Source of the DNA: Anaerolineae bacterium
GTDB lineage: Bacteria > Chloroflexota > Anaerolineae > 4572-78 > NAK82
Reading direction: 5' to 3'
Length of the DNA: 17,672 bases
NCBI GenBank assembly: GCA_030597485.1
Contig: JAUVRU010000007.1
Location: 1 to 17,672, forward strand
A program made the position numbers and the translations under genes. Shown here piece after piece: positions 6,887 to 14,615 of this stretch; the stretch's first letter is position 1; every line of letters begins with the position of its first letter. The notes below the pieces were generated by a model, which was not told where the DNA came from, ran no database searches, and saw only the letters and a list, made by a program, of their open reading frames with translations.

Positions 6887-9886
6887 CTAGCGCTGTTCCG
6901 CAAACGCAATCGTGAAGGAAGTACCACCAGTTCTGTCAAGCGTGATCGTGCCCTGAAGCTGTTCTGTCAGCAGATTCACCAGTTGCAGACCCAGCGACTG
7001 TGTGTTGCGAAAGTCCAGATCAGGTGATAGACCAACGCCATTGTCGCTGACTGTCCACAGGTATTGCCCGTCCTCGACCCGACGATCGACGGTCACCTCG
7101 CTTGCTGTCGCTTCATCTCTGTCGTCCGGGAAAGCGTGTTCCAGGGCATTCGCCACCAGCTCGTTGATGATCAGACCGCAAGGAATGGCCGTGTCAATGT
7201 CCAATGGCACGTCTTCGACCTGCACCTCCAGGGTGGCCGGTTGTCCCCGACCCTCGTATGCCCCGGCCAGGTAGTCCACCACCTCCTGGACGTACTCGTC
7301 GGCACCAATGCTGGCCAGGTCTGGGGACCGGTACAGCTTCTCGTGAATGAGCGCCATGGATCGGATACGACGCCGGCTGTCCGCAAACGCCTGCAGCGCG
7401 ACCGGGTCTTGAACGGTGTCTGCCTGCAGGTCGAGCAGGCCCACGATCACATTCAGGTTGTTCTTGACCCGGTGGTGGATCTCCTGCAGCAGCACCTCTT
7501 TCTCCCGCAGCGATGCCCGGATTTGTTCCTCCGCCCGCTTCCGCTCCGTGATGTCCAGAGCTGATCCCAGCATACTAAACGGCCGGCCCTTGTCATCCAG
7601 ATTCAGACAGGCAACGGTGTGGATGGTTCTCATCTCTCCATCCGGGCGAATGATACGCATCTCTATGTCATAGGGGACATTCTCTTCCAATGCCCGGCGG
7701 AGAGATTCCTCTACTGCTGCACGATCATCAGGATGAAGGAATGACCGAAAGGTCTCGGGTGTCGGGCTGAAACGGTCAGGATCAACGCCAAAGATCTGAT
7801 AAAGCTCTTCGCTCCAGGTCAGTGCGCCAGTTGAGAAGCTTCTTTCCCAGCTGCCCAGATGGGCCAGCTCTTGTGCTCCGGCAAGCATGGCTTCGCTTCT
7901 TCTGAGCGCCTCCTCGGCTCGCCTGCGCTCGGCCAACTCGTCCCGCACTTGCTCATACAGCCTGGCGTTCTCAATGGCAACAGCGGCATGGTCGGCAAAG
8001 GCCTGCTGCCGCTCGGCGTCGACCTGGTGATAGAAATTGGGGGTCTTGCTGTTGACGTTCAGGAAGCCAATAACCCGATCCCGAAGACAGATGGGAGCAC
8101 CGATGTACGATGCGATCCAGCCTGTCTCCGGCGTGGGCACCCAGTCACCACAATTGGTTACGTCAGGGATGGCCAGGGGCTGCCGGGTATCTCGCATCTT
8201 GCGCAGATTGGCAAAGTCATCTATGCGAAAAACCCAGGATGAGACGAACTCCTCACCGCCCAGCTGCGCGTAGCCGCGGCGGCGGAAGATACGGCCATTG
8301 TCACCCTCGATGAGCATGATATCGGCGGCATCGTAGGGCAGCACCAGCGCCACCTGCTCCAGAATCAGGTCGAGCACCCGCTCATATTCCAGGGTGGTGC
8401 TCAACGCCGCAACCGCCTGGCGCAGGGCTTCGGCCAGCACCCGTTGTTCGTGCTCGGTTTCTAGCAGGCGCTCTCGCTCCGCTTCCACCTGCTTGCGCTC
8501 CTTCATCTCAAGTTCCAGACGACGATGTGCCTGCGCGTTTCTTAGCGCTGAGGAGGCGTAGGCCGCGAACGACTCGGCCAGCATCAGGTCTTCCTCCGAG
8601 AAGTCCCTTCCCATGCGGTGGAGGCACATAGCCCCAATGACCTCGCCGTCGATCACGAAAGGAGCAACGATGACGCGCTCCTCTAATTCGACAGGTGTAC
8701 CCGGAATCTGGTAACCGGACGGGTTTGCTGCGGCCTCATTGAAGATCAAACCGCGTCTGGCTTTCACCGCCTGGCCCGTGAAACTGGTCTCAACGTTGAG
8801 AGAGGCCGAGCGGACTGCCTCCTCGTGTTCTGGATCGATAACGATCACAGGGCTCAAGGTCTCGCCGTCCGATTTAAGCAGGTATATGCTGCAACCCACG
8901 GCGTCGAGGATCTCCCTGGCTCCACCCCCGATGCGGGTCAGAACCTCACTGACGTCCAGGCTAGCCGTGAGATAGCGGGCGGTCTCAAGCAACAGCTCCT
9001 GGTCACGCGCCTTCCGCTGTGTCGCCTCCTCGGCACGCTTGCGCTCGGTGAGGTCGATCACGGACACGATCACTCGAGAGAGGTCCTCCTCGCATCCCGG
9101 CGTCACCGACCACTTAACCCAAAGGTCCAGGATCTCGCCCTTTCGCGTGCGATTGGCGGTTTCGCGTTCAAACGTATGCCGACCTTCCGCGATGGCGACC
9201 AGCTCGTTCTTGAACGTGTCAGTCGTTTCGGCGCCGAGAACCTCACCAAAGTCTCGCTGCGCCTGCTCTTTGGATTCAAATCCGTGCAATCGAAGCGCGG
9301 CCTGATTGACATCGTCCACCTTGACCAGCGACACGCAGTGCACAACATCCTCGGGGTGGTCGTCGAAGTAACGTTCGAAATCCGAGACTCCCTGCTGCCG
9401 CCGGCTTTCAATGAAGACTCTGACGGCAGAGAAATCCTCCTCCCAGAGAGGCACCGGTGAATTGTCAAACAAGTCCCGGTAGCGGGCCTCACTCTCGCGC
9501 AATTCCTGCTTCAACCGGTGGCTGTGCAGGGCCATCTCGATCGTGACGCGCAGGTCCCTTTCCTGGAATGGCTTCAGGATGTACCCATAGGGTTCGGTGA
9601 TCTCCGCCCGCCGCAGCGTGCCAGTGTCCGAGTGAGCCGTCAAGAACACCACCGGGATGCCAAATTGCGCACGGATCTCCCTGGCCGCCTCTATGCCATC
9701 CATCGGCCCTTTGAGGCCAATGTCCATCAACACCATTCCCGGCTTTGTCTCAGCTGTCTTCTCGATGGCGGCCTGTCCGGAAGCCGCTATCGCCACGACG
9801 TCATATCCGACACCTTGCAGTCGCCTCTGCACGTGTCTGGCAGTGATCTGATCATCTTCGGCAATGAGTATTCGCGCCTCTGCCAT
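6887..9886 (-). CDS. Hybrid sensor histidine kinase REC-PAS-GAF-GAF-PAS-HisKA_2-HATPase
   Basis: The product is 999 aa and has no membrane segment, so it is a cytoplasmic sensor. An N-terminal receiver domain (1-120) has Asp11/Asp12, phospho-acceptor Asp55, Thr83 and Lys105. A PAS domain (~133-285) ends in DLTERKRAEE; GAF 1 covers ~308-455; a charged coiled coil ~455-490; GAF 2 ~500-645; a second coiled coil ~645-668; and a PAS_3-like domain ~683-785 ends in DITERKRAEE. The dimerization domain is of the HisKA_2 type (EIHHRVKNN at 802-810, acceptor His804 or 805). The ATPase has an N box at 908-916 (NELVANALE), a G1 box DNGVGL (948-953) and a G2 box SLGLQL (964-969). Start: ATG at 9886 with GGAGG eight bases upstream. 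No response regulator gene is adjacent, so phosphate flow out of the kinase is unknown. Confidence 0.93.
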   Translation of the reverse strand: MAEARILIAEDDQITARHVQRRLQGVGYDVVAIAASGQAAIEKTAETKPGMVLMDIGLKGPMDGIEAAREIRAQFGIPVVFLTAHSDTGTLRRAEITEPYGYILKPFQERDLRVTIEMALHSHRLKQELRESEARYRDLFDNSPVPLWEEDFSAVRVFIESRRQQGVSDFERYFDDHPEDVVHCVSLVKVDDVNQAALRLHGFESKEQAQRDFGEVLGAETTDTFKNELVAIAEGRHTFERETANRTRKGEILDLWVKWSVTPGCEEDLSRVIVSVIDLTERKRAEEATQRKARDQELLLETARYLTASLDVSEVLTRIGGGAREILDAVGCSIYLLKSDGETLSPVIVIDPEHEEAVRSASLNVETSFTGQAVKARRGLIFNEAAANPSGYQIPGTPVELEERVIVAPFVIDGEVIGAMCLHRMGRDFSEEDLMLAESFAAYASSALRNAQAHRRLELEMKERKQVEAERERLLETEHEQRVLAEALRQAVAALSTTLEYERVLDLILEQVALVLPYDAADIMLIEGDNGRIFRRRGYAQLGGEEFVSSWVFRIDDFANLRKMRDTRQPLAIPDVTNCGDWVPTPETGWIASYIGAPICLRDRVIGFLNVNSKTPNFYHQVDAERQQAFADHAAVAIENARLYEQVRDELAERRRAEEALRRSEAMLAGAQELAHLGSWERSFSTGALTWSEELYQIFGVDPDRFSPTPETFRSFLHPDDRAAVEESLRRALEENVPYDIEMRIIRPDGEMRTIHTVACLNLDDKGRPFSMLGSALDITERKRAEEQIRASLREKEVLLQEIHHRVKNNLNVIVGLLDLQADTVQDPVALQAFADSRRRIRSMALIHEKLYRSPDLASIGADEYVQEVVDYLAGAYEGRGQPATLEVQVEDVPLDIDTAIPCGLIINELVANALEHAFPDDRDEATASEVTVDRRVEDGQYLWTVSDNGVGLSPDLDFRNTQSLGLQLVNLLTEQLQGTITLDRTGGTSFTIAFAEQR

Positions 9887-9905
9887 TGCATCAACCTCCG
9901 GGCCT

Positions 9906-9943
9906 TGACACTGTCATTGGCGACTGGTTTGCTTCAGACCAGT
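9906..9943. promoter_or_regulatory. Two short inverted repeats upstream of the histidine kinase
   Basis: A perfect palindrome, TGACACTGTCA (9906-9916), and a hairpin with a 9-bp stem (one G-T pair) and a 3-base loop (9923-9943, arms ACTGGT and ACCAGT) lie 20-57 bp upstream of the kinase ATG. They could be an operator or a leader structure for the kinase mRNA. I see no good -10 box beside them. Confidence 0.3.
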
Positions 9944-10183
9944 GGCGATGCCTCCCTCACAATCTGGCCTCTTGGCATCTGCCTGAAAACAAGGTGAGCC
10001 GATGAGCGTCCTGTGCCACTGTGTGGGCCCCCTCCTGGTACGCACCGGTTCGGGGAGCCGTTGGGCGAACTGGGCAGATTATACCGCAGGTCCTATCTTT
10101 CTGCCAGAAGGTCAGGGACTTCACGTCTGGAACAAGGTTTGAGGGCTAGCCACCTGACACTTTGGTCACATAGTTCCAACGGG
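9944..10183. other. Spacer without recognisable gene
   Basis: This is the first half of the 616-bp gap between the kinase and the next gene. Short open frames exist on the plus strand (for example 10013-10219), but they lack a ribosome binding site and family motifs and run into the decamer repeat, so I call none of them. No RNA gene is evident. Confidence 0.5.
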
Positions 10184-10262
10184 ACGCAGATATACGCCGA
10201 TGCACGCTGGTTTTCCTAGATTTTCAATATTTGCGTCTGCGGGAATCAGCGAAAATTCGCGT
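10184..10262. repeat. Decamer dyad repeat (3 + 3 units of ACGCnGATnn)
   Basis: The left arm (10184-10213) has three 10-bp units: ACGCAGATAT, ACGCCGATGC and ACGCTGGTTT. The right arm (10233-10262) has three similar units on the minus strand: ACGCGAATTT, TCGCTGATTC and CCGCAGACGC. An AT-rich 19-bp centre separates them. The 10-bp period equals roughly one DNA turn. Similar ACGCAGAT-type spacer repeats are known to me from Chloroflexi and Planctomycetes genomes. Confidence 0.7.
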
Positions 10263-10364
10263 GCCATTGAGAACTGTCAGGTAACCAAGTCTGGGGGCTT
10301 GAGGGTTGGGCCGGAGATCGAGCGCACTGGAAGCCCATCCGCCACCGGACTGCCCCCCCAGAAG

Positions 10365-10383
10365 AAGGGGCACTTCGCCCCTT
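10365..10383. other. Perfect hairpin before the 10503 gene
   Basis: Arms AAGGGGC and GCCCCTT pair over 7 bp around a 5-base loop. No T run follows on either strand, so it is a weak terminator candidate. It overlaps the left edge of the promoter proposed at 10382-10410 and may insulate it. Confidence 0.4.
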
Positions 10384-10410
10384 GCCACAAATCCTGATGC
10401 AGGGTAGAAT
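10382..10410 (+). promoter_or_regulatory. Sigma-70-type promoter for the 10503 gene
   Basis: TTGCCA (10382-10387) and TAGAAT (10405-10410) each match consensus at five of six positions and are separated by exactly 17 bp. The expected transcript would have a leader of about 85 bases. A four-codon mini-frame (ATG GAG GAC TAG) occurs at 10478-10489 in that leader. Confidence 0.55.
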
Positions 10411-10502
10411 TCCGATACGGAGTGCAGATCTGGAGCAGGGCCAGGCAAGGCACTTGAGATCCGCCAGGCACCGATCATGGAGGACTAGGACGGGGGAAGG
10501 GA

Positions 10503-10973
10503 ATGTACGCTGACGACAAGGTGTTGGTGGCCGTCGTCAATAACCTGCCCGATTGGGACCGGGTGCAGAACGAGGGCTGGTATCGCCTGCCCACCAAGAA
10601 CGCGCCGCCTGGCAGCCCCGACTTCGACTGGTTGGGATTCTACTTCACAGGCGCGTTTGGGGAAGACCGATGGGCCATTCACTACTATGCATCGATTGAG
10701 GGTCACGAGCTACTGACCCGACGCCAGCTCATCCCCTCCGAACCAGATCACCCCCGAGCGGGGCAATGGTACTACAAGTTGGAGCTGGGTCCGCTCCAGC
10801 ACAAGATCCCGCCCATCGTGAGCGCTCGCTGGCGACGTATCGCCTTCAGTGCCACCAGCGGCGACCGCTTCACGCATGCCACCGAGATCAACGATCTTCT
10901 GGCTCAGGAAAGCCCGTCCGGCCGGCCCTACGTGACCTTGAGGGAGCCAGGGACGTCGAGTCAATCAGAATAG
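10503..10973 (+). CDS. Conserved hypothetical protein
   Basis: The product is 156 aa with no signal peptide or membrane helix, rich in Trp, Tyr and Arg. The segments DDKVLVAVVNN (4-14), EGWYRLP (24-30), WLGFYFTGAFGEDRWAIHYYA (43-63) and WYYKLELGPLQ (89-99) resemble a small beta-rich protein family that I recall from Chloroflexi and cyanobacteria without a known function. The alternating aromatic strands could suit a PUA/SH3-like fold, but that is a guess. Start: ATG at 10503 behind a purine-rich GGGGGAAGGGA. It seems to be a single-gene unit with its own promoter at 10382-10410, and it converges on the cytidylate-kinase-like gene. Confidence 0.75.
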   Translation: MYADDKVLVAVVNNLPDWDRVQNEGWYRLPTKNAPPGSPDFDWLGFYFTGAFGEDRWAIHYYASIEGHELLTRRQLIPSEPDHPRAGQWYYKLELGPLQHKIPPIVSARWRRIAFSATSGDRFTHATEINDLLAQESPSGRPYVTLREPGTSSQSE

Positions 10974-11047
10974 AGCCAGTAGGCTCGAAGAGACACATTG
11001 CCGCCAACGCGGTGCGAGACCAATTGGGAAGCCAAGAAGGACTCCCC

Positions 11048-11713
11048 TCAAGCGACCGGATCAGCCCGCAACTGTTGGACTAGGCTCACAATCGTCAAGG
11101 CGGCTGCTTCCAGATCCAGCTTGCCAGTGTTGACCACCAGGTGATAGAGCAGGGGATCGTCCCACCGAATATCGAAAAGCGTTGCCAGGTACTTGGCGGC
11201 CATTTGGTCATGGTTTCTGGCCAGCTCACGGGCCTCGTCGGGGCCCACGCCTTCTCGCTCCTGTGTGCGAAGAATCCGGTCTGCCAATGGCGCCTCGATG
11301 CGAACGTGCAATACATCGGGCACGTCCTGCAGCGTCGCCTGCCCACCGCGCCCGACAATGACCACATCGCCCTGCTCATAGGCAGCATATATGGCAGTCC
11401 GAACCAGGTTCGCGCACCGCGCCTGGTCCAGCTGAGCCTCGCTCAAGGTCTCTCTCCCCGAAGGGTCCTGCGACCGGACCGAAATCCGGACGACGCCGTG
11501 GCATCCAGGCATGAGCAGACGGTCCAGGAATCTCTTCGCCTGATGATGCTCCTCCGAGAAGTCAGCCAGTTCCTCGCCGCGCAGCCCTACCTCAGCGGCT
11601 ACCTGCGTCATCAGCAGCTTGTCGAGGTAGCGATACCCCAACAGCTCACATACTCGGTTCGTGATCTCGAAGCCACCGCTGCCAAACTGCCGGGAAATGG
11701 TGATGACTGTCAT
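11048..11713 (-). CDS. Cytidylate kinase-like P-loop protein
   Basis: The product is 221 aa and matches the cytidylate kinase-like family (Cytidylate_kin_2), nucleoside monophosphate kinases of uncertain substrate. It starts with TVITISRQFGSGG, whose FGSGG end is a shortened P-loop lacking the usual Lys. It then shows the LGYRYLDKLLM segment, VVIVGRGGQATL (a typical strand-loop), VLHVRIEAPLADRI and a DPLLYHLVVNTGKLDLEAAA ending that is characteristic of the family. Start: ATG at 11713 with a full AAGGAGGT (11719-11726) five bases upstream. An extended -10 box lies 64 bp upstream. It stands alone, with no ribosomal protein S1 or other cmk partner nearby. Confidence 0.85.
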   Translation of the reverse strand: MTVITISRQFGSGGFEITNRVCELLGYRYLDKLLMTQVAAEVGLRGEELADFSEEHHQAKRFLDRLLMPGCHGVVRISVRSQDPSGRETLSEAQLDQARCANLVRTAIYAAYEQGDVVIVGRGGQATLQDVPDVLHVRIEAPLADRILRTQEREGVGPDEARELARNHDQMAAKYLATLFDIRWDDPLLYHLVVNTGKLDLEAAALTIVSLVQQLRADPVA

Positions 11714-11776
11714 GTCACACCTCCTTGAACATCTTCGTTTGCACTGGACAACTGTGTGGCGAACATCCTTATCATG

Positions 11777-11785
11777 ATTATACCA
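11777..11785 (-). promoter_or_regulatory. Extended -10 promoter for the cytidylate kinase-like gene
   Basis: The minus strand reads TGGTATAAT, a perfect TATAAT with the TGn extension. The -35 position at 17 bp spacing (TCCCGG) is poor, which fits an extended -10 promoter. An ATCATGAT palindrome (11771-11778) overlaps its downstream edge. Confidence 0.55.
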
Positions 11786-11913
11786 CAGATCCTTGACGGC
11801 CGGGAGTCTGATTTCAACAGGTGTTCAGTCTACTTCTCCGTCAGTCTTGAGCTCAGGCACCCGCCCTGCCCACCCACAGCCTGCGCCCGATGGACAGGGC
11901 ACCTGGATGGGAA

Positions 11914-12792
11914 TCAACGTGGGCGCATCTGCTGAACCAGGGTGACGCCAAAGACAACGACAAGCAGCCCCAGGATCTGAACAGCGGTCAGGGTCTCGCC
12001 CAGGAGAAACCACGCCAGGAGCCCCGCTCCCAGCGGGCACAGGTTGAGCAGCACGTTCATCTCCAGCGCTGTGAGCACCTGCACGGTGTGGTGATACAGC
12101 ACGTACGCCAACGCCGTGTTGACGAACGCCAGGAAAAGGATAATGGCCCAACCGTTCAGCGTCATTGCGGGCACGCCTTCCAGGGGAAGCGCTATGAGCA
12201 GGAGAAAACCTCCACCGATGGCCAGAGGAATCGCCGTTCGGGATAGCGTATCTATGTCGCCATCTTTGGCAAGTCCCCGCGCCAAGATGCCAAAGGTCAC
12301 GAAGCTGATCATCCCCACCGCTGCAATCGCCAAGCCCAGCGGTTCTCCAGAACTGAGACCGGGTGAGAAAAACAACGCAGTTCCGGCAAGGGTCACGGTG
12401 ACGCCGACTGCCTGTAATCGCGTTGGTATCTCTCGGAGCCAAACCACGCCGGCGAACAACACCAGAAGGGGGCCAAGGTTCATCATGAAGGAGAGGGTTA
12501 CTGCCGGCAGATACCTCAGACTGAGATAAGCTGCGCCATTGGCGATCGTATAGGCGGTGATGCCGATGGCAAGCAACCGAACCCACAGGCGCGGCGGCAG
12601 ACCTCGAAGGCCGCGAAGACGGGGGGCCAGGAATGGCAGCAAGACGAGGAAACCAATGAAATACCGCAAGCCGGCTATCGTCAGCGGCCCCATGTAGGCC
12701 AGCGCCATCTTGACGAAGACGAAGGACGAGGCCCAGATGATGGTGACCAGAAGGCCTTCTATGATTGCGACTGAATGAGATTGCACCTTCAT
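11914..12792 (-). CDS. EamA/DMT-family transporter
   Basis: The product is 292 aa with about ten hydrophobic helices arranged as two EamA repeats, as in drug/metabolite transporters (RhaT/YdcZ-like permeases). Seen are IIEGLLVTIIWASSFVFVKMAL at the start of repeat 1, LPAVTLSFMMNLGPLLVLF near its end, and VQVLTALEMNVLLNLCPLG then FLLGETLTAVQILGLLVV in repeat 2; the ALE-at-helix and LGE motifs are typical. It would export or import small metabolites across the inner membrane; the substrate is unknown. Start: ATG at 12792 with an in-frame TAA nine bases upstream, so the start cannot lie far upstream. The ribosome binding site is weak. It follows the NUDIX gene on the same strand after 157 bp, so co-transcription is possible. 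Confidence 0.9.
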   Translation of the reverse strand: MKVQSHSVAIIEGLLVTIIWASSFVFVKMALAYMGPLTIAGLRYFIGFLVLLPFLAPRLRGLRGLPPRLWVRLLAIGITAYTIANGAAYLSLRYLPAVTLSFMMNLGPLLVLFAGVVWLREIPTRLQAVGVTVTLAGTALFFSPGLSSGEPLGLAIAAVGMISFVTFGILARGLAKDGDIDTLSRTAIPLAIGGGFLLLIALPLEGVPAMTLNGWAIILFLAFVNTALAYVLYHHTVQVLTALEMNVLLNLCPLGAGLLAWFLLGETLTAVQILGLLVVVFGVTLVQQMRPR

Positions 12793-12949
12793 GGCAGTTT
12801 AACCCCAATGGCCCCCAGCGTTGTCGTGCCCCCGGGGAGCACCACGCCGCAGGAAACCAGTTGTTGGCGTGCTCGCCGGGTTTGCAGGACGGCCATCTTT
12901 CAGTCCACTCGGGACCGGGTTCGCGACTCCACCTCAGAGAATGGAGGGC

Positions 12950-13570
12950 TCAGTCGAAGTCTGTGAGCCACTCTGGATGGCGGTGGTGTTCGAACATGCG
13001 CGCCACCTGCCTCGGGGTCACACGTCCTAGCGAGAGATCCGGGACCTCAGCCTCGGGAAAGAAAGCCACGCCGTCCGTCTCCGTGCTGGCGGCGGCCGTG
13101 CCCCCCGTCAGCTGGCACAAGAAGAAGAGCTTGTAGATATGATGTGGGTGCGGCGGCACCTGGCCGTGCCTGGTCCTGTCGTACACGGCCAACACCTTGA
13201 CCGCACGTGTCCGGTAGCCCGACTCCTCGTGGATCTCCCGCACCACACTCTCGCCAGGTGACTCGCCGACATCGGCCCATCCACCTGGCAGTGTCCAGCC
13301 CCCATCTATGCGCTCTCTCACGAACAACAAGGCATCGTCACGAAAGACGACCCCACGCACGTCGACCTTGGGGGTGGCATAGCCAGCCTCTTGGATGAGA
13401 AGGTCCAGCACGCGCTCTACGCTCGTGCCCGAACCGGCCGCCAGCATCTCAGCCGCCACTTCCCGCACGGCCTGGTAGCGCTCCACGTCAAAGGGGTTCT
13501 CTGCGAAGGTGAGTCCGTTCTGTGCGATGGCCTGCAGCCGCTTCGTCCACGCCAACCATTGAGGCTCCAT
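12950..13570 (-). CDS. NUDIX hydrolase with Nudix_N_2-like N-terminal domain
   Basis: The product is 206 aa. The N-terminal helical part (WLAWTKRLQAIAQNGLTF...) resembles the domain that precedes NUDIX in ADP-ribose/CDP-choline pyrophosphatases of the BcRPPH type. The NUDIX box is intact at residues 97-119 (G-x5-E-x7-REIHEESGY) and follows the substrate-side GGWTLPGGW. It would hydrolyse a nucleoside diphosphate linked to another moiety, with Mg2+. I chose the ATG at 13570 because AGGAG lies nine bases upstream and a promoter (13598-13625) sits just before it; a longer frame to 13615 would begin inside or upstream of that promoter. It may share a transcript with the transporter downstream. 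Confidence 0.9.
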   Translation of the reverse strand: MEPQWLAWTKRLQAIAQNGLTFAENPFDVERYQAVREVAAEMLAAGSGTSVERVLDLLIQEAGYATPKVDVRGVVFRDDALLFVRERIDGGWTLPGGWADVGESPGESVVREIHEESGYRTRAVKVLAVYDRTRHGQVPPHPHHIYKLFFLCQLTGGTAAASTETDGVAFFPEAEVPDLSLGRVTPRQVARMFEHHRHPEWLTDFD

Positions 13571-13597
13571 GTCCCGCTCCTGACCCATCTGCCCACC

Positions 13598-13625
13598 AGT
13601 ATAGCGCCAATCCATCAGTCCACAA
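13598..13625 (-). promoter_or_regulatory. Promoter for the NUDIX gene
   Basis: On the minus strand TTGTGG (13620-13625) and TATACT (13598-13603) are 16 bp apart. The -10 matches five of six positions; the -35 is weaker. The predicted transcript start is some 20 bp upstream of the chosen ATG at 13570. Confidence 0.4.
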
Positions 13626-13690
13626 ATCCGGGCACAGTGATTGACGCTGTCCGCGGTACGCCAGGGGCAGCATCGTATCGCCCCCTATCG

Positions 13691-13725
13691 CACAGAAAAG
13701 AAGGACGGAGCAGAACCAATGCTCC
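13691..13725 (-). terminator. Probable terminator after the Tyr/Gly-rich genes
   Basis: On the minus strand GGAGCA pairs with TGCTCC (13707-13725, 7-base loop), followed by a pyrimidine-rich tail including CTTCTTTTCT. The stem is short and the T run interrupted. A GGGGCATGCCCC palindrome at 13754-13765 lies just before it, after the stop of the preceding open frame. Confidence 0.4.
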
Positions 13726-13767
13726 ATCCCCCTGATTGTGAGCCTGTATGGTTGGGGCATGCCCCTG

Positions 13768-14151
13768 CTAGGGACAGACACCGGGCGGATACATGCTCGA
13801 GTACAGATCGCAGGCAGTCACGTAGGGATCGCTGTAACCAATGTGCCGTCCCTGATAAGTACTTGTGTAGTAGCTGCCACTGTAACCACCGTAAAGAACT
13901 GGATAGCCGGCATAATAACCGTCACCGTAGCCTACGTAGTAGCCGTACCCGCCATAATATGGGCCAGGCCTCTGGGCCGAATCTCCTGACTGGTATTCCT
14001 CCTGACGCGGCTGCTCCGACCGATTAGATATGATTGGAGCGTCCAAGAACAAAGCCAGCACCCGACAGCACGGATTGCCTGTCCGGTCAGCCACCGTGCT
14101 GTTGCCGGCGAGGCAACAGTTATTGTTACCATTCTCGGCGCCTGCAGTCAA
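13768..14151 (-). pseudogene. Probable decayed Tyr/Gly-rich paralogue
   Basis: This frame continues directly, in phase, from the TGA of the Tyr/Gly-rich gene at 14152-14496. It begins at a TTG codon with no ribosome binding site, so independent translation is doubtful. The first ~60 codons look non-coding apart from a short hydrophobic remnant (RVLALFLDAP). Codons ~63-110 then encode Tyr/Gly repeats such as PYYGGYGYYVGYGDGYYAGY, clearly akin to its neighbour. A perfect 8-bp hairpin (14099-14119) lies near its beginning. I read it as a tandem duplicate that lost its signal peptide. The alternatives are readthrough of the TGA, or a start further in that I cannot identify. Confidence 0.45.
14099..14119 (-). 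other. Perfect hairpin after the Tyr/Gly-rich gene
   Basis: Arms CTGTTGCC and GGCAACAG pair over 8 bp around a 5-base loop, 33 bp downstream of the TGA on the minus strand. No T tract follows, so it is more likely an mRNA-stabilising or partial terminator element than a classic terminator. Confidence 0.35.
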
Positions 14152-14496
14152 TCAGCGAATGATGTAGCCGCCGCCAAAGCGGGCAAAGGCACCCTGATAG
14201 GGGCCGCTGCTGTAGCCACCGCCAAAACGATCGTAGTACACCTGACCGTAGCCACCGTAGCCGTATCCGTAGTACGGGTACGGGCTTACACTGTAGCCAG
14301 TATAGTAGCCCCGGTCGTAACCGGTGTAATAGCCATCTCTGAAGCCGTAGTAGTAATCTGCTGGGGGACCAGGGTAGTAGGCCGGGCCGTAGTAGTAGGG
14401 AGACGGATAGGGATAGGGTCCCTGGGCCGCCGTCACACTAACCAGAGCCAGTAACAGGACGAACGCCAGTACCAGTCCGATGCCGATTCTCTTCAC
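14152..14496 (-). CDS. Secreted Tyr/Gly/Pro-rich repeat protein
   Basis: The product is 114 aa. A Sec signal peptide (MKRIGIGLVLAFVLLLALVSVTAAQG, cleavage near residue 25) is followed by a low-complexity mature chain: PYPYPSPYYYGP, then units like DGYYTGYDRGYYTGYS and YYGYGYGGYG. About a third of the mature residues are Tyr. No enzymatic motif is visible. Such chains are typical of surface or matrix proteins that stick or cross-link through tyrosines; that is inference. Start: GTG at 14496, chosen because AAGGAGGT (14503-14510) sits six bases upstream. A good promoter lies at 14587-14615. Confidence 0.8.
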   Translation of the reverse strand: MKRIGIGLVLAFVLLLALVSVTAAQGPYPYPSPYYYGPAYYPGPPADYYYGFRDGYYTGYDRGYYTGYSVSPYPYYGYGYGGYGQVYYDRFGGGYSSGPYQGAFARFGGGYIIR

Positions 14497-14586
14497 CTGA
14501 ACACCTCCTTAAATGATGTCATTGCATATATCCACCACGCACGCATCGGTGCGAGCGGAATGGTCGAGAGATATTTCCTTAGATTC

Positions 14587-14615
14587 ATTATATCACATTT
14601 GACAGCCCGTTACAA
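14587..14615 (-). promoter_or_regulatory. Strong promoter for the Tyr/Gly-rich secreted protein gene
   Basis: On the minus strand TTGTAA (14610-14615), a 17-bp spacer and a perfect TATAAT (14587-14592), preceded by TGA as an extended -10. The leader to the GTG start is about 85 bases and contains the full AAGGAGGT site. Confidence 0.65.

Noticed and set aside
8825..9460. 211-codon plus-strand frame inside the kinase gene
   Set aside because: Antisense to the GAF/PAS region of a well-supported kinase, without a ribosome binding site or motifs.
11825..12808. 327-codon minus-strand frame overlapping the transporter
   Set aside because: It is longer than the transporter frame but rich in Arg/His/Pro/Ser with no membrane helices, whereas the other frame gives a textbook EamA protein.
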